DNA of 64,000 nucleotides. Origin: Roseburia hominis. GTDB taxonomy: Bacteria > Bacillota > Clostridia > Lachnospirales > Lachnospiraceae. This document shows positions 1 to 6,736 of this stretch, piece by piece; the first letter of the stretch is position 1; each line of letters begins with the position of its first letter. Where the stretch lies: assembly GCF_021531695.1 (NCBI RefSeq), contig NZ_JADYUI010000003.1:1-64000 (forward strand), read 5' to 3'. The translations under genes and the position numbers were made by a program. The notes beneath the pieces were generated by a model that saw nothing but the letters and a program-made list of their open reading frames with translations, searched no databases and was not told the DNA's origin.

Positions 1-72
1 CCGTATACCGAACGGTACGTACGGTGGTGTGGGAGGTCGGTAGATAAAATAATTATCTACCTCCTACCCGAT
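1..72 (+). mobile_element. 3' end of a group II intron (domains V and VI)
   Basis: The first bases read as the end of a group II intron: a domain V-like hairpin (CCGTATACC-GAAC-GGTACGTACGG, positions 1-25) with its GNRA-like tip, then GGTGTGGGAGG, then a domain VI hairpin whose stem GTAGATAA/TTATCTAC is perfect (40-60). The element ends CCTACCCGAT, so the AY terminus is base 72, and the A at 66 is seven bases from the end, the usual place of the bulged branch-point adenosine. The rest of the intron and any reverse transcriptase lie outside the window. The call is from pattern recognition of conserved domain V/VI features; no covariance search was run. Confidence 0.8.
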
Positions 73-711
73 TTTTTCCATTAATTTCTGATACTGGTCA
101 CTTGTGCCTATTATGGAACACAAAGTTTCTAATGATTTTCTTGTGTCTTCAAAGACAGAACAGATCTGGTTGCTGTAAAATGTAGCCGCTTCTTTTGATA
201 ACGATTTGGAATTTCCGGTGGTAAGGTATTTTTCGGCTTCGTCGTAGGCTTTTCGGATGTAATGATTTCTTGCCTTTTTACATTCTGATTTCGAAGTATA
301 AAATTTTCCGAAAGCAGAAGAATTGTAGGTAAGATGGTAATTGTTAATTATCTTTCTGGATTTCAGCTGTTTATGGAAGGCTGTGGCAAGTGGTGTGTGG
401 TTTTCCTGAAAATCGTCATATCCATTGGAAACTGTTGCAGTTTTGGTATCTTTTTCGGAGAAGCCGGCAGTGGAAGGGGCAGGTATTCCGAGAGCAGAAC
501 AAATTTTCTGAATACATCCGGGTTGATCGGGAGCAATTGCTTTAACGGCGGCAGCTTCGTTTTCATAGTAGTGCTGCTCAAGCCATCGTAAAAGGTCACC
601 TTTTAAATGATAGCTCATTACTTCTTCTGCATTGAAGTGCTCCTTCAGTTCTTTCATGGTATGGATTTTTGTGTTGTTTAACACCAGTTCCACTTTGCTG
701 TTTTGTTTCAT
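64..711 (-). CDS. Unknown protein, possibly truncated by the intron
   Basis: This is a 215-residue soluble protein of no recognised family. There is no signal peptide or membrane segment; the N-terminal ~60 residues (KELKEHFNAEE, then LLRWLEQHYYE) look like a small helical module, followed by a low-complexity linker and a charged helical C-terminal half (KKARNHYIRKAYDEAEKY). The start chosen is ATG at 709-711, preceded by AAGGAG at 9 nt; a TTG two codons upstream is only 3 nt from that site. The last codons and the stop (64-66) lie inside the group II intron end, which is on the opposite strand. The natural C-terminus may therefore have been cut off and the stop supplied by intron sequence. 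Confidence 0.6.
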   Translation of the reverse strand: MKQNSKVELVLNNTKIHTMKELKEHFNAEEVMSYHLKGDLLRWLEQHYYENEAAAVKAIAPDQPGCIQKICSALGIPAPSTAGFSEKDTKTATVSNGYDDFQENHTPLATAFHKQLKSRKIINNYHLTYNSSAFGKFYTSKSECKKARNHYIRKAYDEAEKYLTTGNSKSLSKEAATFYSNQICSVFEDTRKSLETLCSIIGTSDQYQKLMEKIG

Positions 712-853
712 AGGCAAAATCTCCTTTCGATCTTTGAAAAAAATATTTTGTGTTTATCAACTTCTGTAAATATCATACCTTTGTTGCATGACACCGGATG
801 TCAGGGAGGAGAAGGATCTGGAAGCCGGATGTTGGAAAAATGAAGAAAATCCA

Positions 854-917
854 TTGACAAATCGTAAAATCATTATTATGATTTAAATGAAATTCGGCAA
901 AATAATAATATGCCGAA
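854..917 (+). promoter_or_regulatory. Promoter and inverted repeat ahead of abiEi
   Basis: TTGACA (854-859) and TATGAT (877-882) are 17 bp apart, a near-consensus sigma-A promoter. Just downstream, TTCGGCA (893-899) is inverted as TGCCGAA (911-917), and ATCAT/ATGAT flank the -10. AbiEi-type antitoxins repress their own promoter by binding inverted repeats, so these are plausible operators. Apart from this, the 712-972 interval shows no gene. Confidence 0.6.
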
Positions 918-972
918 ATTTATTTAAATAATTATCATAAATTTGGATATACTGGAATTGAGGTGAGTGAAA

Positions 973-1560
973 ATGGCAAAGAATGCGCAGATTTCTAATG
1001 AGCAAATGATTATTTCAATACAGGAACTGAAAGATAAAGGTTTTTCATATTATAAAATTAATCAGATGGTTGCTCAGGGAACCTTGATAAAACTGAATAA
1101 GAAATATTATGAAAATGCAAATTTTGATGGCGAGGAATCAGATTTTTATTATGCATATGCATTTGTACCAGACGGAGTTGTGTGTCTACTGAGTGCAGCT
1201 GTGTATTATAATCTTTCCACTTATCGTCCAGCGGCTATTGATGTCGCTATTCCAAGGAAAGCGAAGGTATCAACACTTCCGGATTGGCCGGAACTGAATG
1301 TATGTTACTTTACGGATGATCGATTTGATGTTGGTATTAAAACTGTAGAGAATGGAAATAACAGGTTCCGAATTTATGATATTGAGAAAACAGTTGCGGA
1401 TATTGTTTCCTATCGAGAAAAAATTGGAATTGAGGAAACAAAGGAAGTTCTTACAACCTATCTGCGTAGGAGTGACCGTAATCTGAACCGATTGCTCAGA
1501 TACGCAGAGATGCTTAAAGGCGGGGATGTAATGAAAAAATATCTGGAGGTGCTTGTATGA
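973..1560 (+). CDS. AbiEi-type antitoxin / transcriptional regulator
   Basis: This 195-residue protein matches the AbiEi antitoxin of type IV toxin-antitoxin systems. It has an N-terminal winged-helix part (residues ~10-50, with KGFSYYKINQMVAQGTL), then the typical VPDGVVCLLSAA and IDVAIPRKAK segments and a C-terminal DIEKTVADIVSYR segment. ATG at 973 is chosen because GAGGTG lies 7 nt upstream; a GTG at 967 is too close. The family binds DNA as an autorepressor and neutralises the nucleotidyltransferase toxin. It overlaps the downstream toxin gene by four bases (ATGA), the usual arrangement. The antitoxin is intact while its partner is broken, so it may persist as an orphan regulator. Confidence 0.85.
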   Translation: MAKNAQISNEQMIISIQELKDKGFSYYKINQMVAQGTLIKLNKKYYENANFDGEESDFYYAYAFVPDGVVCLLSAAVYYNLSTYRPAAIDVAIPRKAKVSTLPDWPELNVCYFTDDRFDVGIKTVENGNNRFRIYDIEKTVADIVSYREKIGIEETKEVLTTYLRRSDRNLNRLLRYAEMLKGGDVMKKYLEVLV

Positions 1561-2060
1561 CAAATGCGATATCCGTAAAGGATAGATTGAAGAAACAAGC
1601 GATAGAAGATGGAAAGACGATGCAGGATAAGCTGCTAACATTCGGTATTGAGAGAACGATATACAGACTATCTGTTTCTCCATACGCTGAAAGATTTACG
1701 CTAAAGGGTGGTATATTTTTATATGCTTTATATCACAGAGGTTAAAGAATATCATGGAGTTAATGTTTTTATTATGGGATATTTAGATAGGACAAAAGTC
1801 CCAGTATCAATTGATATTGGTTTTGGTGATGTGATATACCCTGAAAGAGTGAAAATGGAATTTCCGGTTCTGCTGGGGAAGATGCAACAAGACAGGGAAG
1901 ATGGAGAGCATTCATCAAGAAGAAGAAAGTCTTGATTAAGGTTGAGTTCGAAGAAACAATGCAATTGCTACAAGAACTGTTACTTCCAATCGTGAATGCC
2001 ATTCAGAATGAAAAGTCATTTGAACAGACATGGAATAAAGAAACAAAAAGTTGGACATAA
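1557..2060 (+). pseudogene. AbiEii toxin gene, decayed
   Basis: This is a remnant of the AbiEii/AbiGii nucleotidyltransferase toxin. The intact start (KDRLKKQAIEDGKTMQDKLL, then RFTLKGGIFLYALYH) runs to a stop at about 1743. A second frame (from ~1740) continues with the family's EYHGVNVFIMGYLD and PVSIDIGFGDVIYP segments. A third frame restores the C-terminal end (WRAFIKKKKVLIKVEFEE ... KETKSWT, stop at 2058-2060). About 50 residues that should hold the catalytic DxD region between YALYH and EYHGV are missing, as is a middle segment after FPVLLG. At least two deletions or frame changes make an active toxin impossible. It follows the antitoxin with a four-base overlap. Confidence 0.85.
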
Positions 2061-2116
2061 AAGTACATAGATGGAATCGTATAGAGATACATGCTCCTTT
2101 GTTTTTTACGAAAATG

Positions 2117-2149
2117 TAGAACAGGCACCTACGTTAGGTATCTGTTCTA
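2117..2149. terminator. Hairpin between converging genes
   Basis: TAGAACAG, then ACCTA-CGT-TAGGT, then CTGTTCTA form a two-part stem. It lies between the decayed abiEii and the end of the minus-strand vWA gene, whose stop codon it includes. The T-run is weak on both sides, so it may stop transcription in either direction only partly. Confidence 0.5.
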
Positions 2150-3778
2150 TTTCATATAAAACACTTTCCCCTTTGGCGTAAACGGCAGCCGATTTCCTTT
2201 CGGAATTAAAAATGCATGTTCTCGTTTTATTTTCAAATCCGGTTCAATGTAACCGTCTGTAATAACAAGGATTGGTCCATTTACAGGAAAGTCTTTTGCT
2301 TTTTCCAGTGCGTCTACCCCTGGCTGTAAAACGGTTCCGCCACGTCCGGTAACTTCCACTCTGCCTGCAATTTCTTCCGGTGGAAGATAGCCTGCATCTG
2401 TGGCTTTAGCATCGCAGAAAATAAGCCGGACATAGGGCACATCTTTCGAAACGGCGTAGCTTGCAATTGCTCCAAGAGCAAGTCCAATCTGTTTCGTTGA
2501 CATGGAACCTGATGTATCAATGACAACGCCAAAAGTTCTGCTTGTCAGATCTCTTTTCTGCAATGTGTAGCTTGGTCTTGGAATATCCGGTGTGGCTTCC
2601 TGGCGGCGGCTTGGCCTTGCGTAGGTGCGGTGTTTTTCCAGTGGTGGGAACTGTGCGTCAAACCATTCGGCAAGTTCTACTTCCCATGGAATTGGTGGCA
2701 TGGACAGGGCACGGATTTCTTCAATAAGCCCTGCGGGAATGAATCCCCTGCCTTTGATGATTTGAAAATCCAGTCCTTCACTTGGCATGACTCCAATCTG
2801 CATTTCGTTAAGCCAGTCATTGATGACATAATCGCATGCCACATTCCAAAGGTAGGTGTCGCGGCCCTGACAGCGTTTGTGATGGCAGAGACCGGCATGG
2901 AGATATTCGTGTGCCAGAACAAATTTCCATTCTTCCTCAGAGAATCCACAGGAAGGGTTTGCATAGATTTCCCCACAGGTAGCATCCACAGCTGCAATCT
3001 GGATATGATAGTGATGGCACTTGTCTACATCTTCAATAATTTGAAAGGAAGCAGCCAGTCCACCAAGCAGAGGAAAGTGGGACAGAAACCAATCGGCAGC
3101 TCTTGTAACATTTGTATCTTTTTTTTCGTTCCACATGTGTCCACCGGCATTGCTTACCGCATCCTTAACCGAATGGGTAATGGCATAGGAAAATCTGGCG
3201 GCAAATGGATTGGATTCATGGTTTTTGTATACAATGGGATGATTCAGTCCAATCATATCGTAATCCTTGTCGGTGTTAAGCCCATAATTTTGCCTCGGCT
3301 CGGTTCCTTCTTCTGTCAACAGATATTCATAAATCTTTGTTTCATCATTCATCCGGATTTTTGGATAGCTTAAAGCCGGTTCGGAAACAAGAGGGCTTCC
3401 AAAACCGATATCCATAAGAAATCTCGTTATATAAATATCACAGGCTTTGTTCCAGACAGCCGGGAAATATTCCATCGTCTGTGGAATTTTATCGGAATCA
3501 AAATGGCCGAATGCCGGATGAAGCAGGCAATGTGCCAGTGCATATGCCCATTCTTCCGCAGTTAGTTTTGTATTGTAGTTGGTATAAATCTGTCCGTTTG
3601 CAGTGACGCAGGCGACGCTTCCTCGTTCATTTAAGTGTGATGATTTGGGATAAATATCGCCTTTCAACTGACAAAACAGTGGATGGTCAAGCAGGATGTT
3701 GACACCCTGTTCAAGAACGGCATATCCGGCTGGGACGTGTTCATCCCTGTAATAATATTTTCTATGAAAAGTAATCAT
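2147..3778 (-). CDS. vWA-domain protein with duplicated zincin-like module
   Basis: This 543-residue cytosolic protein joins a metallopeptidase-like region to a von Willebrand A domain (the DUF2201-type arrangement). Around residue 290 it has HEYLH within FVLAHEYLHAGLCHH, a zinc-binding HExxH, followed by LWNVACDYVINDWL. The C-terminal vWA domain begins near residue 415 with the MIDAS signature DTSGSMS. Residues ~73-125 repeat the zincin module (EEWAYALAHCLLH, then VWNKACDIYITRFL), but the catalytic Glu is Cys, so this copy looks inactive. ATG at 3776-3778 is preferred because GGGGGA is correctly spaced; an ATG two codons upstream touches it. The next gene in the same direction is a MoxR ATPase; such pairs usually act as an ATPase and its vWA adaptor. 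The substrate is unknown. Confidence 0.85.
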   Translation of the reverse strand: MITFHRKYYYRDEHVPAGYAVLEQGVNILLDHPLFCQLKGDIYPKSSHLNERGSVACVTANGQIYTNYNTKLTAEEWAYALAHCLLHPAFGHFDSDKIPQTMEYFPAVWNKACDIYITRFLMDIGFGSPLVSEPALSYPKIRMNDETKIYEYLLTEEGTEPRQNYGLNTDKDYDMIGLNHPIVYKNHESNPFAARFSYAITHSVKDAVSNAGGHMWNEKKDTNVTRAADWFLSHFPLLGGLAASFQIIEDVDKCHHYHIQIAAVDATCGEIYANPSCGFSEEEWKFVLAHEYLHAGLCHHKRCQGRDTYLWNVACDYVINDWLNEMQIGVMPSEGLDFQIIKGRGFIPAGLIEEIRALSMPPIPWEVELAEWFDAQFPPLEKHRTYARPSRRQEATPDIPRPSYTLQKRDLTSRTFGVVIDTSGSMSTKQIGLALGAIASYAVSKDVPYVRLIFCDAKATDAGYLPPEEIAGRVEVTGRGGTVLQPGVDALEKAKDFPVNGPILVITDGYIEPDLKIKREHAFLIPKGNRLPFTPKGKVFYMK

Positions 3779-3846
3779 GTACATTCCCCCATGAAATGAT
3801 GTTCTTATTGCAGAAACAGCAAGTGCTTCGCCTGATTCTGCATCAT

Positions 3847-4905
3847 TTATTTTCTTACCAGCCGTGGAAGATCACGGATTACTTCCACCATGAACCAGTC
3901 CGGAAGTGCGTGCTCATCATCTGCGGCAACTGTCATCTGTGCAATTTCAAAATTTATGACGGAAAGTTCTTTAATCATTCCCTTGGCACGATACACGAAA
4001 GAAAGCATATTTCCGGAAATATCCTGCTTGTTTTTCGGCAGTTCTGCGAGAAGCTTTGCACGGAATGACTGTGCCAGGAAGTAGAGTACATCCCGGTCCT
4101 CCGGTTTTGCCGGCCACTTGGCTTTTTGTGCAATAATTTCATCCAGCATGTGCTTGTTTTTCAGGTTTTTGGTATAAGCTAAGAACATTCCGGCATGGGA
4201 GGGGGAAAGGCATCCATAGGCAAGCATTTTTAAAGTATTTGCCGGGATTTCTTTTTTTCCGGCACCATATTCGGTCAGGGCATCGCTTAACATATGCCAG
4301 GAACGTGGTGTGGAAAATGGCTCCTCCGTCTTTGGCGGCTCTGAGAAGAGATCATCCGGTCTCTGGATAATATAATCAATGACCCATGGATGGAGTCCGG
4401 CACTTTTGGCCCATTTGATCCACTGTCCGGCATCAGCTTTTAATTGTACATGGAACATGCGGTTTATGAGAGCTGAGGACATGGTCTTTACAATGGCACT
4501 ATCCTGTGCCCGGTTTCCGGCACCCACCACAATGCTGCCTTCCGGGAGATGATATTCTCCAATTCGTCTTTCATGGATGAGAGAGTAGAACGCTTTCTGC
4601 ACTTCCTGCGAACAGGCATTTAACTCATCCAGGAAAAGAACATAAGGCTCTTTCCTTGCAATCATTTTTGGCGGGAGAAATTCGGAAGTTTCTCCTTTGA
4701 TCTGTGGGATTCCTATGATATCTTCCGGTGCGAGCTGGCTTCCGAGAAGGGAGACACACGGGAGTCCGACTTCTGCGGCAAATTGTTCCACGAGAGCAGA
4801 TTTTCCGATTCCGGGAGCACCCCAGATAAATACCGGTCTTATAGGTGAAACATTTAATAATATTTCTAAAAGGTCACTCTGGGTGACTGTAATTGGTAAA
4901 TTCAT
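3847..4905 (-). CDS. MoxR-family AAA+ ATPase
   Basis: This is a 352-residue AAA+ ATPase. The Walker A motif is GAPGIGKS (residues 29-36), Walker B is YVLFLDELNA (about 88-97), and VVGAGNRAQD supplies the sensor-1 Asn. The helical lid follows in the C-terminal half. MoxR-type ATPases work as chaperone-like remodelers with a vWA partner, and the vWA gene lies 68 bp downstream on the same strand. RtcB lies 71 bp upstream in the same direction, suggesting one operon transcribed rtcB to moxR to vWA. Assignment to the family is firm; what it remodels is not known. Confidence 0.88.
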   Translation of the reverse strand: MNLPITVTQSDLLEILLNVSPIRPVFIWGAPGIGKSALVEQFAAEVGLPCVSLLGSQLAPEDIIGIPQIKGETSEFLPPKMIARKEPYVLFLDELNACSQEVQKAFYSLIHERRIGEYHLPEGSIVVGAGNRAQDSAIVKTMSSALINRMFHVQLKADAGQWIKWAKSAGLHPWVIDYIIQRPDDLFSEPPKTEEPFSTPRSWHMLSDALTEYGAGKKEIPANTLKMLAYGCLSPSHAGMFLAYTKNLKNKHMLDEIIAQKAKWPAKPEDRDVLYFLAQSFRAKLLAELPKNKQDISGNMLSFVYRAKGMIKELSVINFEIAQMTVAADDEHALPDWFMVEVIRDLPRLVRK

Positions 4906-4976
4906 ATGATTCCTTTCCTTTTTTCGTTATACTGTTTCCCTAAATTTACTCATTATGAAGATTCTTTCTTTGATAA

Positions 4977-6122
4977 TTATTTGCTGGCTTTATAGTTATA
5001 GATTGGATGGATGACCTTATCTATATTTACCGTATCTCCTATCGCATCTTTCATATCCGCAATGTCCCGATAGGCAAATGGTGCCTCATCCAGTGTTTCC
5101 CGGCTGATGCAGGAAGAGTAGATTCCTTTCATGGACGCTTTGAATGAGGAAAGTGTATAGTGATTCTTTATATCTTCTCGTTTCATGATTCTTCCGGAAC
5201 CGTGCGGCGCAGAGTAGTTCCATTCGGTGTTTCCTAGTCCTGTGCCAAGAAGAATTCCATCACGCATGTTGATTGGAATAATCACCTTTTCGCCGGACTG
5301 TGCTGAAATCGCTCCTTTTCGAAGCAGAGGTGCGCCAAACTGTTTGATTACTGCTTCTGAAGTATCGATATAATTGTGAATACAGGAATAAGTGTCCATG
5401 ATTTTCCATTTCATTCCTTTACAGATTTCTGCAATCATAATGTCACGGCTAATACGGGCGTATTCTTGAACAATCGTTAAATCGTGAATATAAAAATCCT
5501 TTAGCGTTCCTTCCAGGTAGGTCAATTCGTAAGGAATACTGATATTTTGTGATTTTAAAAGTTTTTGTCCTTCCTTTAAATAATATTCGGTTACCTCTTT
5601 TCCCAGATGACGGCTGCCGGAGTGAATAACAAGATAGGTGTTGTTGTCCGTATCCTGATCCACCTCAATAAAATGATTTCCGGCTCCGAGCGTTCCGGCA
5701 GACAGCTGGGCTTTATTCACATTGATATGCGCACCGCAATACAGCCTGCCAAAGTCAAAATCAGCAATATACGGGTGCACGTTATTTCTGATGGAAAAGC
5801 CGGATGGTACACGTTCCCGGATGAGAGTATCCAGTTTTTGAAATTCTTTTGTTTTACCTTTTATCTGTGCAAGCGTCATGCCGCATCCAATGTCAATTCC
5901 AACCACATTTGGCATAATTTTATTTCCGACTGTCATGGTAAGTCCGATTGTGCATACTTTTCCCGGATGTACATCAGGCATAACACGGATACGTGCTCCT
6001 TTTGCTGTTTCATTGTCACAAAGCATCTGAAGCTGTGCTTTGGCATAGTTTTCTATAGAATGGTTGTTTGTAGTGAAAATCGTAGCGGAAGTGTATGTTC
6101 CGTTTATTGTTGTAGTTCCCAT
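4977..6122 (-). CDS. rtcB: RtcB-family RNA ligase
   Basis: This 381-residue protein is a short form of RtcB, the GTP- and manganese-dependent ligase that joins RNA 2',3'-cyclic-phosphate (3'-phosphate) ends to 5'-hydroxyl ends. Metal and catalytic motifs are all visible: GIDIGCGM (Asp77, Cys80), GAGNHFIEV (His150), VIHSGSRHLG (His167), CIHNY (His249) and HGSGR (His307, the guanylylated His). It is shorter than the ~400-480 residue classical enzymes. It is the first gene of a likely operon with the MoxR ATPase and vWA protein. No rtcA (cyclase) or rtcR regulator is present. RNA repair after damage is the expected role; the specific RNA is unknown. Confidence 0.9.
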   Translation of the reverse strand: MGTTTINGTYTSATIFTTNNHSIENYAKAQLQMLCDNETAKGARIRVMPDVHPGKVCTIGLTMTVGNKIMPNVVGIDIGCGMTLAQIKGKTKEFQKLDTLIRERVPSGFSIRNNVHPYIADFDFGRLYCGAHINVNKAQLSAGTLGAGNHFIEVDQDTDNNTYLVIHSGSRHLGKEVTEYYLKEGQKLLKSQNISIPYELTYLEGTLKDFYIHDLTIVQEYARISRDIMIAEICKGMKWKIMDTYSCIHNYIDTSEAVIKQFGAPLLRKGAISAQSGEKVIIPINMRDGILLGTGLGNTEWNYSAPHGSGRIMKREDIKNHYTLSSFKASMKGIYSSCISRETLDEAPFAYRDIADMKDAIGDTVNIDKVIHPIYNYKASK

Positions 6123-6360
6123 ATCTTTGTAATTCCTTTCGTGCTTAAGTCATTAAATAGTCAAATGTGTGTTTCAAATTAGTTTGATTGTAAATGACCG
6201 GGATGACAAAATGTGTCATCCTTTGTATGAACTGAAAATGATTTTCACAATGCGAAATCGGACAGTAACGCTTATATAACTTTGTTGCATTTTGCTCATA
6301 TTATTTCTATAATAGAGTAAGATAGTAAGCAAGATAATAAGCAAGTTGAGAGGCAAAAAC

Positions 6361-6536
6361 ATGAGCGAATATACACCACCATTTCAAATAACAAATGAGA
6401 TTTTAGCATATGTGTCTTCTATTTCCGAAAAGATTAGTAAGAATTGGCAACCAATAATCTTGAAACAAAACCATATCTTAGAAGAAATAATAGTAAGAAT
6501 CAAAGATATATAAGATGCTAGTACAACGTTTTTAAT
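6361..6536 (+). pseudogene. Fic-family gene remnant (N-terminal fragment)
   Basis: The ATG at 6361 opens a 50-codon frame beginning MSEYTPPFQITNEILAYVSS, the typical first residues of Fic/DOC proteins (ISEKIGK-like segment follows). After a frame change near 6450, a second frame reads KPYLRRNNSKNQR, matching the LRRxNRIxSI stretch that normally precedes the Fic core. Everything after that, including the HPFxxGNGR active-site region, is missing. It is a fossil of an AMPylator or Fic toxin. The surrounding 6123-6736 interval holds only this fragment and the terminator described next. Confidence 0.7.
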
Positions 6537-6575
6537 GGATGAGATAAAAATAATCGGATATCTTAGAAAATGCTC

Positions 6576-6616
6576 GGTACTGAAAAAGGCATAAGTGCTT
6601 TTTTCAGTACCTTTTT
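6576..6616 (+). terminator. Rho-independent terminator
   Basis: GGTACTGAAAAAGGCA (6576-6591) pairs with TGCTTTTTTCAGTACC (6596-6611) around a TAAG loop and is followed by a T-run. It probably once ended the Fic gene and now insulates the ABC operon from upstream transcription. Confidence 0.75.
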
Positions 6617-6736
6617 GCATTTTGGAAAATAATTCGGGATAATATTTCCTATTAAGAATTATTAATAATTTTCCTATTTTTATTTAAGATATCCCCTTTA
6701 CAATTAGAACAAGAGAGAAGGAAGGAGAGAAAAGAA

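Noticed and set aside
1270-1683. A 137-codon minus-strand frame
   Set aside because: It is antisense to the AbiEi gene and the start of its toxin.
2630-3373. A 247-codon plus-strand open frame
   Set aside because: It lies wholly antisense within the vWA gene, has no family similarity I recognise and no suitable ribosome site; it is a shadow.
5607-6182. A 191-codon plus-strand open frame across rtcB
   Set aside because: It is antisense to a protein whose catalytic motifs are all present; composition is Cys/Ser/Ile-rich as typical for shadows.
6384-6620. A 78-codon minus-strand frame
   Set aside because: It runs antisense across the Fic remnant and through a terminator stem; not a gene.
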